From NCBI RefSeq assembly GCF_029504655.1, contig NZ_JAQFIL010000001.1, positions 3,105,001 to 3,169,000 on the forward strand: DNA of 64,000 nucleotides, written 5' to 3'. Both the position numbers and the translations under genes were made by a program. This DNA is from Catalinimonas alkaloidigena. GTDB taxonomy: Bacteria; Bacteroidota; Bacteroidia; Cytophagales; Cyclobacteriaceae. Position 1 is the first letter of the stretch. The number at the start of each line of letters is the position of its first letter. Below the pieces are notes generated by a model. It worked only from the letters and a program-made list of their open reading frames with translations. It was not told the origin of the DNA and searched no databases. Below are positions 46,500 to 54,446 of the stretch, piece by piece.

Positions 46500-48540
46500 T
46501 TTCGGCTATTAATTGTTGTATCAATTTTGTTAATACTTCTTTATCAACGGAAACTGGGTAGGTACTTCTGAGCGTCACGATCCATTCCCTATCTAATGCT
46601 TGCTGCAAATCAGAGATCACTCTCCCTTTAACTTCTTCAAATTCTTTCTGTGATGGAGGTATCACTTCATGCACCACAACTTTGTAAACGCGATCGTTAG
46701 CTTCCGTCACATAGCTGCCGACTTTCCAGTTGATTTGATCAATAACTTCTTCAGCACCGCTTCTACTTTCTCCTTCTTCGTATATGTCCTTAAAAATTTG
46801 AAGATTCAATGCGGATTCCTGGTTTACTTTCTCTTCTACTTCCTCAATCAGCCTTTTATTTATCTTTTGTGTTCCAATGATTTGATCAGCTCTTTGGATT
46901 GTTTTTTCGTCTATTGCTTCAAAAATAGTTGCATCAAGCCTTTCTTTCCAACGATAGTTCTCTTGATGATGTTGGTAATACTCCAGTAATTTACTTTCAT
47001 TTTCACTGGCTTCTCCCCAAACTTTATCTTCCATGATATCAAATAACAGAATTCCTTCTTTATATTCCTGAGCCAGACGACGATAGTCAGGATACTTGTC
47101 GGCCAAGTGAGATTCTTCGTATGACAAGATTTTATCTTCTTCAAAGGCTGCATACAGCTGCTTCGCACGGCTACTATCCACCGGCAATGTGATCTGCTTT
47201 TCTTCTAAATAACCTTCCAAGGCTGAAAAGGCAAACACTGTATCACTGATTGAAAATAAGACACCTAAGCGATGAGGCTTTGCAATTTCAGGCGTGGCAC
47301 TCAGGTAATCAATAGATTGCCTGATGATTGCATTATTAGGCTCGTATTGATTTTCTTCCTTCAAAAGAGCTACTGTCTTATCCTCAACTTTCATCTGTTG
47401 TAAATTACTTTCTATCTTCCGCTCAATCAGCGGACGGAGCATTTCAAAGGGCTCTAACCCCTTTCTGTCCACCAGTTTGATAATATGCCAACCGTATCTG
47501 GTCTTTACTGGCTTGGAAATATCTCCCACCTGACTTAATCTAAAAGCTGTCTCTTCAAAGCTATTCAGGGTGCCACCGGCAGAAAAATAGGGAAACTCAC
47601 CTCCACTAGAACGGGTAGATTGATCCTCTGAATAACGCTCGGTCATTTCATTCCAATCCGCTCCCGCCTGTAATTTATTATAAATTTCTAACGCCTTCTG
47701 ATAAGATTTTGAACCTTCATTTTCCCCCTCATCATTCTGAAACCTGATCATGATATGTGCCACTTTCACTTTTCCCTGATAGGGTCTGCGGTCATGAACT
47801 TTGATCACATGATAGCCAAAATTGGTTCTTACCGGCTTAGAAATTGACCCCGGAGGGGTTTGATAGGCGACGCTTTCAAATGGATATACCATTTGTAATC
47901 CTGAAAAATAGCCAAGGTTTCCTCCATTCTGTTCTGCCGAGGGGTCATCAGAATACTTTTCGGCAAGCATAGAAAATGACCTTCCCTCTAAGGCAAGCTT
48001 CCTCAGGCTATCTGCTTTCTGAAAATATGCTATGGTATCTGCACCGCTAGTTTTTTCGGGTACATTGATCAGGATATGCGAGGCATGGATTTCTTCCTTC
48101 AGCCTATCATAGGCTTCCTTGACCAGCATTTCCTTAAAGCGATTCTCCACCATAAAAGGTTTTGCCAGCTGTTTTCGGTATTTTTCAAACTCCTGCTGAA
48201 ATGCTGGTTGCTGATGAAATCCAGCAGCATAGGCTGCCTTTACCTTTAACTTAAAATTGATATACAGATCTAGATAGTCTTGTACAGATTTCTCTATCTC
48301 CTCTTCATCCCATTTATCCAGAGAGTCTTTATGGTTCTTCAGGTAGATGTACTGGAAGTCATCCGCGATCACAGAATCCTGACCATAAGTAAAAATAGCC
48401 TGTTCGGATAAATTCAGGGGAGTTGGGGCATGAATTTCAGTAACTTTCTTCTTGCTGGCACATGCGTGCAGAAAGAAAATAACGAAACTGAAAAAAATAA
48501 GCCTGGCAGAGAGAAACTTTGTGGTTTTAATGGGCCTCAT
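46492..48540 (-). CDS. Two-parvulin-domain chaperone lipoprotein
   Basis: 682 residues. Lipoprotein signal with Cys27 (FFLHACASKK). N-terminal helical region, then two parvulin domains: about 145-250 (ASHILINVPE, KYSDDPSAEQNGGNLGYFSG) and about 255-360 (AHIMIRFQND, RYSEDQSTRSSGGEFPYFSAG). A second large helical region (about 370-650) resembles PpiD tail domains. First gene of the three-gene chaperone operon. Its upstream region is shared with the divergent lysS. Confidence 0.88.
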   Translation of the reverse strand: MRPIKTTKFLSARLIFFSFVIFFLHACASKKKVTEIHAPTPLNLSEQAIFTYGQDSVIADDFQYIYLKNHKDSLDKWDEEEIEKSVQDYLDLYINFKLKVKAAYAAGFHQQPAFQQEFEKYRKQLAKPFMVENRFKEMLVKEAYDRLKEEIHASHILINVPEKTSGADTIAYFQKADSLRKLALEGRSFSMLAEKYSDDPSAEQNGGNLGYFSGLQMVYPFESVAYQTPPGSISKPVRTNFGYHVIKVHDRRPYQGKVKVAHIMIRFQNDEGENEGSKSYQKALEIYNKLQAGADWNEMTERYSEDQSTRSSGGEFPYFSAGGTLNSFEETAFRLSQVGDISKPVKTRYGWHIIKLVDRKGLEPFEMLRPLIERKIESNLQQMKVEDKTVALLKEENQYEPNNAIIRQSIDYLSATPEIAKPHRLGVLFSISDTVFAFSALEGYLEEKQITLPVDSSRAKQLYAAFEEDKILSYEESHLADKYPDYRRLAQEYKEGILLFDIMEDKVWGEASENESKLLEYYQHHQENYRWKERLDATIFEAIDEKTIQRADQIIGTQKINKRLIEEVEEKVNQESALNLQIFKDIYEEGESRSGAEEVIDQINWKVGSYVTEANDRVYKVVVHEVIPPSQKEFEEVKGRVISDLQQALDREWIVTLRSTYPVSVDKEVLTKLIQQLIAENE

Positions 48541-48882
48541 TTTTTAATCCTCAGTATTCTATTATACAGAATTAGTGCAATGTTAACGAATTTTTATTAG
48601 CCTATGTGCCAATATCCTTTGTACGTACCAGAATCGGTTAAATTGCAAAAATTTGTCAAGTCAAAACATCAATAATACTTTTATAATTCTCTCATGTCCG
48701 TACAAAAAGTTTATAACAAACCTCCTCTCTGATCTCTTTTAGAGTTAATTATCTTACAAATAATTGGAGTACCGTAAGGATAAGGCTAAGGATACCTTAA
48801 TTCAACAGTATTTATCCTATCACTTAGGTTTATAGATTGAGGATTAATCTTTATTTTTGCGCCTCTTAACAAAATAACCATT
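48541..48882. other. Divergent promoter region between the chaperone operon and lysS
   Basis: About 340 bases. On the lysS side a good promoter is visible (separate entry). I see no small ORF or RNA gene in it. Confidence 0.5.
48829..48859 (+). promoter_or_regulatory. Candidate Bacteroidota promoter for lysS
   Basis: TTTA (48829-48832), a 19-base spacer and TATTTTTG (48852-48859), a full match to TAnnTTTG. The start of transcription would fall near 48866, giving a leader of about 17 bases. Confidence 0.6.
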
Positions 48883-50610
48883 ATGCCTTTAAGCGATCAA
48901 GAAATAAGAAGAAGAGAAGAGCGTGAAGAGCTCATGAAAATGGGAATCAATCCCTACCCTGCCGAGCCTTTTGAAGTGAATGTAAGTATCAATAATATTC
49001 TGCGATATTACGAACAAAGAAAAACTGATTACAAAGATGTAAGTCTGTCCGGAAGACTGATGAGCCGAAGGGTAATGGGCTCAGCCTCTTTTGCTGAGAT
49101 CCAGGATGCGACCGGCCGCATGCAGATTTATGTCCGCAGAGACGATATTTGTGAAGGAGAAGACAAAAGTCTTTACAATACTGTATTTAAAAAACTTCTT
49201 GACATCGGCGATATTGTTGGGGTAAGAGGCTATGTTTTTACCACACAGGCTGGTGAGATAACACTACATGTGACAGAGCTCAAGCTACTCACTAAATCAT
49301 TGCGACCTCTTCCTATTGTAAAAGAAGTGAAAGGTGAAGGAGGCAATAAAACTTACGATGCATTCAAAGACCCTGAACAAAGGTACCGTCAACGTTATGT
49401 AGACCTGATTGTTAATCCTGAAGTAAAAGAAGTGTTTAGAAAACGAAGCATGCTGGTAAATTCTATGCGCTCTTTTCTTAGCAACCGAGGTTATATGGAA
49501 GTAGAAACTCCTATTCTACAACCTTTATACGGTGGTGCTGCTGCTCGCCCCTTCAAAACGCATCACAATACCCTTGATACTACGCTTTATCTGCGTATTG
49601 CCAATGAACTGTACCTGAAGCGACTGATCGTGGGTGGTTATGACGGTGTTTACGAATTTGCCAAAGACTTTAGAAATGAAGGTATGTCCCGCTTCCATAA
49701 TCCTGAGTTTACGCAAATGGAGCTTTATGTGGCCTACCGTGACTATGAGTGGATGATGGATTTGGTAGAAGAAATGGTAGAGAAGATCGCTATGGATATT
49801 CATGGTACTACCGAAGTACAGGTGGGAGAACATGTGATCAATTTTCAGCGCCCATGGAAGCGCTTCACAATGTTTGAAGCTATCAAGCATTTCACTGACA
49901 TTGACATCAGTGAGATGGAAGAAGAAGAAATAAGGCAAACAGCCCATGATTTAAAAGTGCCGGTGAACGAAACTATGGGTAAGGGCAAGCTAATTGACGA
50001 AATCTTCGGCGAAAAATGTGAGCCCTTTTTAATCCAGCCTACATTTATTACCGATTACCCAGTTGAAATGTCGCCATTAGCCAAAAAGCACAGAAGTAAG
50101 CCCGGCTTGGTAGAACGTTTTGAGGCCATCTGCAATGGAAAAGAAATTTGCAATGCTTTCTCTGAGCTCAATGATCCTATTGATCAGCGCGAACGTTTTG
50201 AAGATCAGATCAAGCTGGGCAAACGGGGAGATGAAGAAGCCATGGTCCTGGATGAGGATTTTCTGAGAGCCCTGGAATATGGCATGCCCCCCACTGCCGG
50301 TTTAGGTATTGGTATTGACCGCCTGAGCATGATCATGACCAATCAGCCTTCCATACAGGAAGTACTCTTTTTTCCGCAGATGAAGCCGGAAGTAAAAGCA
50401 AAAACTGCTTCAGACGAAGATTTCATCAACAAAGGAGTAAGGGAGGAGCTGATCCCTATTCTACAAAAGCTAGGCATCCTTACGATAGAACAGTTACAGG
50501 AATCTTCTCCTAATAAGCTTTTCAACGATGTATGCGGAATGCGGAAAAAAATGAAGCTTAAGGAAGTGAAAAACCCTACCAAAGAAGAAGTAGAAAGCTG
50601 GATAAAATAG
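48883..50610 (+). CDS. lysS: Lysyl-tRNA synthetase, class II
   Basis: 575 residues. N-terminal OB-fold anticodon-binding domain (about 50-160, [19 protein letters not shown]) and class II core: motif 1 [19 protein letters not shown], motif 2 [20 protein letters not shown], and motif 3 [13 protein letters not shown]. The last ~70 residues ([20 protein letters not shown]) are an extension also present in other Bacteroidota LysS. Own promoter; the region after it holds a structured repeat-like element. Confidence 0.96.
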   Translation: MPLSDQEIRRREEREELMKMGINPYPAEPFEVNVSINNILRYYEQRKTDYKDVSLSGRLMSRRVMGSASFAEIQDATGRMQIYVRRDDICEGEDKSLYNTVFKKLLDIGDIVGVRGYVFTTQAGEITLHVTELKLLTKSLRPLPIVKEVKGEGGNKTYDAFKDPEQRYRQRYVDLIVNPEVKEVFRKRSMLVNSMRSFLSNRGYMEVETPILQPLYGGAAARPFKTHHNTLDTTLYLRIANELYLKRLIVGGYDGVYEFAKDFRNEGMSRFHNPEFTQMELYVAYRDYEWMMDLVEEMVEKIAMDIHGTTEVQVGEHVINFQRPWKRFTMFEAIKHFTDIDISEMEEEEIRQTAHDLKVPVNETMGKGKLIDEIFGEKCEPFLIQPTFITDYPVEMSPLAKKHRSKPGLVERFEAICNGKEICNAFSELNDPIDQRERFEDQIKLGKRGDEEAMVLDEDFLRALEYGMPPTAGLGIGIDRLSMIMTNQPSIQEVLFFPQMKPEVKAKTASDEDFINKGVREELIPILQKLGILTIEQLQESSPNKLFNDVCGMRKKMKLKEVKNPTKEEVESWIK

Positions 50611-50623
50611 TTTTGAGTGCTAA

Positions 50624-50872
50624 AGTGTTATAGTTCATATTGTTTTAGTTAAAGACTTTTTAAAAACTATTGCACTTAGGAACATAACACTTAAACTATA
50701 CTATGGTACACCTCATGAAAGTGGGCTGTGGGACCGGGCCACGGCGGCACGGGGTGCCCCGCACAAGCCCACGGCGTGTATGCCCTGGTTTGTGTCTTAC
50801 AAACCGGAAATGCATCGTAGTATACACTAAAACTAAAACTCTGAAGCATCATAACACCAAAACTATAACACT
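50624..50872. repeat. Structured GC-rich repeat-like element with terminal inverted repeats
   Basis: AGTGTTATAGTT (50624-50635) and its exact complement AACTATAACACT (50861-50872) bound the element; the arms continue imperfectly (both reach TTTTAGTT in the same orientation). The core 50721-50785 is about 77% GC by hand count, against near 40% around it. It folds into hairpins: GTGGGC (50721-50726) with GCCCAC (50767-50772), enclosing GGCAC (50746-50750) with GTGCC (50754-50758), then GGTTTGT (50787-50793) with ACAAACC (50799-50805). It may be a REP-, BIME- or MITE-like mobile element, or an RNA. No coding sequence is credible inside. Confidence 0.6.
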
Positions 50873-50883
50873 ATCAAAACATT

Positions 50884-51363
50884 ATGAAAATAAGAATCGG
50901 TTATGGCTATGATGTACACCAATTAGAAGAAGGTCGTGAATTTTGGCTGGGTGGAATTAAATTAGAGCACTCTCACGGAGCTAAAGGGCATTCGGATGCT
51001 GATGTGTTGATCCATGCCATTTGCGATGCCTTGCTTGGTGCCGCGAATTTGAGGGACATCGGTTATCATTTTCCGGATACTGATCCGCAATACAAAGGGA
51101 TTGACAGCAAGAAATTACTGGCAAATGTCATGTCATTGATCCGAGATCATGGCTATAAATTAGGCAATGTTGATGCTACGGTTTGTCTTGAAGCCCCAAA
51201 AGTTAATCCACATATTTCTCAAATGATCAGTGTAATGGCAGATGTAATGAAGGTAGATGAAAATGACATCTCAATCAAAGCGACTACTTCGGAAAAGATG
51301 GGGTTTGTGGGAAGAAAAGAAGGCATAGCAGCCCATGCGGTAGCATTAATTCAGCAGATATAA
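50884..51363 (+). CDS. ispF: 2-C-methyl-D-erythritol 2,4-cyclodiphosphate synthase
   Basis: 159 residues, standard. Fifth step of the non-mevalonate isoprenoid pathway. Zinc-site residues in GYGYDVHQLEEG (Asp, His) and the substrate loop HSDADVLIHAICDALLGAANLRDIG are intact (written here in two parts: HSDADVLIHAICDAL and LGAANLRDIG). The end GFVGRKEGIAAHAVALI is typical. It begins 12 bases past the right inverted repeat of the structured element, so that element's right arm may form its leader. mnmD follows at 12 bases. Confidence 0.95.
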   Translation: MKIRIGYGYDVHQLEEGREFWLGGIKLEHSHGAKGHSDADVLIHAICDALLGAANLRDIGYHFPDTDPQYKGIDSKKLLANVMSLIRDHGYKLGNVDATVCLEAPKVNPHISQMISVMADVMKVDENDISIKATTSEKMGFVGRKEGIAAHAVALIQQI

Positions 51364-51375
51364 AATCATAATCAG

Positions 51376-52062
51376 ATGGCAGAGGAAATCAGGCTCATGG
51401 GTACAGGGGATGGCTCTCATACTTTACTTAATGTAATGCTCAATGAAACCTACCACTCACGTCATGGTGCCCTTCGTGAATCTCAACATGTTTTTATTAA
51501 GGCTGGTCTAAGCCATTGGCTAAATTTACACGCTGATGTACAAAACATCAAAATATTTGAAATGGGTATGGGTACTGGCTTGAACCTTATACTGACACTT
51601 CAGCAGGCTCTACAGCTTCCTAAGCTTAAATTTGACTATCTCAGCCTGGAAGCTTACCCTCTTAAAAGCAAAATTATAGCTCAGCTCAACTATGTGGAAT
51701 TACTTCAGGATCCATCATTGATAGCTCTATTTAAGAAAATACATGAAGCGGAATGGAATAGCTGGCAAGAAATACTGCCTAATTTTCAGCTAAATAAAGT
51801 GCATCAAAAACTGGAAGACTTTCAGATTTCAGAAAAGAGTGCGGACCTGATTTACTATGATGCATTTGCACCCAACAAGCAAGCTGAACTTTGGTCTTTA
51901 GATACGATTAAAAAAGTTTGCAGCATGTTAAAAGAAAATGGCGTGTTTGTAACTTACTGTGCAAAAGGGCAGCTTAAACGAGACCTTAAATCGTTGGGAT
52001 TAAAATTAGAAACTCTTGCCGGACCACCTGGAAAAGCGGAAATGGTAAGAGCAACAAAGTAA
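51376..52062 (+). CDS. mnmD: tRNA 5-methylaminomethyl-2-thiouridine methyltransferase MnmD
   Basis: 228 residues. Single-domain form of the MnmC methyltransferase, which completes the wobble uridine modification mnm5s2U34 using SAM. SAM motif IFEMGMGTGLNLILT, the acidic YYDAFAPNKQAELW catalytic segment and VFVTYCAKGQLKRDLK are visible; the C-terminal GPPGKAEMVRA is a family signature. The oxidase half of MnmC is absent, as is usual in bacteria with stand-alone MnmD. Probably co-transcribed with ispF. Confidence 0.9.
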   Translation: MAEEIRLMGTGDGSHTLLNVMLNETYHSRHGALRESQHVFIKAGLSHWLNLHADVQNIKIFEMGMGTGLNLILTLQQALQLPKLKFDYLSLEAYPLKSKIIAQLNYVELLQDPSLIALFKKIHEAEWNSWQEILPNFQLNKVHQKLEDFQISEKSADLIYYDAFAPNKQAELWSLDTIKKVCSMLKENGVFVTYCAKGQLKRDLKSLGLKLETLAGPPGKAEMVRATK

Positions 52063-52164
52063 ACGCTTTATTCCTGATACTATTTCTTCCCCCTCCTTTT
52101 ACTGGCAGGATAATATTTATAAATTATCATCTTTATATAGATTAATCTTGAACAACCTAAATCT

Positions 52165-53454
52165 ATGGATCGCAGAAATTTTATTAAAACTTCAGCTGCC
52201 AGTAGCATGGCTCTTTCAGCCTGGTCTTTTCAACCTTCTTTTCAGCAAAAAAAATACACCACAGCGCTTATAGGAAGTGGCTGGTGGGGCATGAATATCC
52301 TCAGAGAAGCTATTGCCTCTGGTTCATCTAAGGTGATCGCTCTCTGTGATGTAGACCAGAATCAACTGGACACTGCTATGGAAGAAACTTCCAAGCTAAC
52401 CAGTGATCAACCCAAACGCTACAGCGATTTTCGTGAGCTGATCGCCCAGGAAAAACCTGATATTGTGATTGTCGCCACTCCCGATCACTGGCATCCTTTG
52501 ATTACGATAGAAGCCGTTAACAACGGAGCACACGTCTATGTTGAAAAACCTATCGGGCATACTGTAAATGAAGGGGTTGCGATGATCAAAGCTGCCCGGG
52601 CCAACAACCGTAAAGTACAAGTAGGTACGCATCGCCGGGTTTCTCCCCATAATATTTCCGGTATAGAGTTTCTCAAGTCAGGCAAAGCAGGTAAGATCGG
52701 TATGGTGAGAGCATTTGTTCACTACGGAGGCGGGCCTGGAGAACCTACGCCTGATGCTGAGCCGCCAGCAGGCTTGGACTGGGATATGTGGTGCGGTCCT
52801 GCGCCATTGGTTGATTACAATCCTCGCATTCATCCCAAAGGCTTCAGGCAGTTTCTTAACTTCGCGAATGGGCAGATCGGTGACTGGGGCATTCACTGGC
52901 TGGATCAGATATTATGGTGGACTGAAGAGAAAGCCCCCAAGTCCATACATTCTTTTTCTGCCAGGCATATTAAGGAAGACAACACTACGGCACCCGATAC
53001 TCAGGTGGTCAATTATGAGTTTGAAGACTTTACTGCTGTTTGGGAACACCGCCAATATGCCGCTAATAATGCTGAAAAACATAATATTGGCTGCTATTTT
53101 TATGGTACAGAAGGTACTTTTCACATGGGTTGGCTTGATGGGTGGAACTTCTACCCTGCTGATAGTAAAAAGCAGATAATCCACCAGGAACCAACACTTC
53201 ATGACCCAGACAAGCAAAATATCAAAGAGCTATGGGCTGATTTCCTGCATTCTATTGAGAATGACAGGCTACCTGTCTGTGATATTGAGATAGGGCATCA
53301 CTCTACAAACATGAGCTTGCTGGGCATGCTTTCCAGTAAATTAGGCAGAAGCATTAATTGGGATGTTGCTACGCAAACTATTCCTAATGACCCTGAAGCT
53401 AACAAATTACTTTCTCGTGAATACAGAGATCCATGGAACTATCCTTCAGTTTGA
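52165..53454 (+). CDS. Tat-exported Gfo/Idh/MocA-family oxidoreductase
   Basis: 429 residues. A twin-arginine signal (MDRRNFIKTSAASSMAL) sends the folded enzyme out of the cytoplasm. The NAD(P)-binding domain (TTALIGSGWWGMN, KPDIVIVATPDHWHP) and EKPIGHTVNEG, containing the conserved Lys of the EKP motif, are followed by the C-terminal domain with GDWGIHWLDQILWW. Exported members occur in glycoside-processing bacteria; some act as glycosidases through redox chemistry. The two DUF1080 proteins and DUF6807 fusion elsewhere in the window fit the same substrate class. Substrate not known. Confidence 0.88.
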   Translation: MDRRNFIKTSAASSMALSAWSFQPSFQQKKYTTALIGSGWWGMNILREAIASGSSKVIALCDVDQNQLDTAMEETSKLTSDQPKRYSDFRELIAQEKPDIVIVATPDHWHPLITIEAVNNGAHVYVEKPIGHTVNEGVAMIKAARANNRKVQVGTHRRVSPHNISGIEFLKSGKAGKIGMVRAFVHYGGGPGEPTPDAEPPAGLDWDMWCGPAPLVDYNPRIHPKGFRQFLNFANGQIGDWGIHWLDQILWWTEEKAPKSIHSFSARHIKEDNTTAPDTQVVNYEFEDFTAVWEHRQYAANNAEKHNIGCYFYGTEGTFHMGWLDGWNFYPADSKKQIIHQEPTLHDPDKQNIKELWADFLHSIENDRLPVCDIEIGHHSTNMSLLGMLSSKLGRSINWDVATQTIPNDPEANKLLSREYRDPWNYPSV

Positions 53455-53471
53455 TTTTCCATTTTTCTTTC

Positions 53472-53500
53472 AGGGGAGCAGTATGAGTTCCCCTATTTTT
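53472..53500. terminator. Terminator between the oxidoreductase and YihY genes
   Basis: AGGGGA (53472-53477) pairs with TCCCCT (53489-53494), followed by A and five T residues. The stem overlaps the last base of the minus-strand YihY gene. Confidence 0.65.
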
Positions 53501-54398
53501 CTACTTCTCTAGTTTCTACTTTTACAGAATGCTTTTTGGGTACTATCTCTCTTCCAATATTGGCAGCGTAAACTTTGGTAAACATCGCTCCAATCAATAC
53601 AATAATGGATGAGTAAAAAACCCAAATTAATATACCAGCCAATGAGCCAGCAGCACCATAGGTAGAAGTAATATTAGTATTGGAAAGCATTAAGCCAATC
53701 AGCAATTTACCAATTGTAAAAAGTAAACCGGTGACCAGGGCTCCTACCCCTACATCTCTCCACCTTACTTTAGCATCTGGCAGAAATTTGAAGATAAGCC
53801 CAAAGATGACAGATATGACGATAAGAGAAATAAAGTAATTGGCTACTTCCATTACATATACGGTGTAGTCAGAAAGTATTCTTTCCATATAACTACGTGC
53901 AAAGGATAAGATAGCATCTAATGCCAGTGAGACCAGCATTAAAAAACCTAAAATGATGATCATGGAAAATGAAAGCAACCTGTCACGTGCAAACTTCAGT
54001 GCTCCGGTCTTTGGCTTTGGCTTAACATTCCATATAGCATTCAATGCTTTCTGGAGAAAAGCAAAAATTACAGTCGCACTAAAAACCAAAAAAACAATAC
54101 TGATTATCCCAAACAGGAGTCCTGACTCGGAAACTGATCTGCTTTCAATGATACTAATGATCTCTTCAGCGCTAGCAGGACCTATCAATTCTTCAATCTG
54201 ATTGGCCAGGTTCTGCTGTATTTCTTTTACTGAAAGAAAATCCCCTATTACCCTGACAATGATAATTAGTACAGAGGGTAATGAAAAAACAGTAAAGAAA
54301 GCAATCGCCGCAGCATAAACTACCGGATCGTTTTTTTGGAAGGTTTTTACTGTCTCACGTATCAGGAAATAAGTTTTGCTGAAAAAGTTAGAGAGCAT
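53493..54398 (-). CDS. YihY/BrkB-family inner-membrane protein
   Basis: 301 residues with about six transmembrane segments (AAIAFFTVFSLPSVLIIIV, LLFGIISIVFLVFSATVIF, SFSMIIILGFLMLVSLAL and three more). The start is a typical YihY/UPF0761 N-terminus, with NDPVVYAAAIAFF; the GAAGSLAGILIWVFYSSIIV segment near the end is also typical. Function is unresolved; earlier links to ribonuclease BN were incorrect. It lies 49 bases past the LRR gene end, same strand, so it could be read through from that cluster. Confidence 0.9.
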   Translation of the reverse strand: MLSNFFSKTYFLIRETVKTFQKNDPVVYAAAIAFFTVFSLPSVLIIIVRVIGDFLSVKEIQQNLANQIEELIGPASAEEIISIIESRSVSESGLLFGIISIVFLVFSATVIFAFLQKALNAIWNVKPKPKTGALKFARDRLLSFSMIIILGFLMLVSLALDAILSFARSYMERILSDYTVYVMEVANYFISLIVISVIFGLIFKFLPDAKVRWRDVGVGALVTGLLFTIGKLLIGLMLSNTNITSTYGAAGSLAGILIWVFYSSIIVLIGAMFTKVYAANIGREIVPKKHSVKVETREVEK

Positions 54399-54446
54399 AC
54401 TCTAGGTTTAATTTAGACTAACTAATATAACCTAAAGAATGTTTAT

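Noticed and set aside
50703..50912. 69-residue open frame through the GC-rich lysS-ispF element
   Set aside because: It crosses hairpins, has arginine/cysteine-rich translation unlike neighbours, and overlaps the ispF start.
53493..54398. Ribonuclease BN annotation for the YihY-like protein
   Set aside because: The historical name was a misassignment; the multi-helix membrane topology does not support a nuclease.
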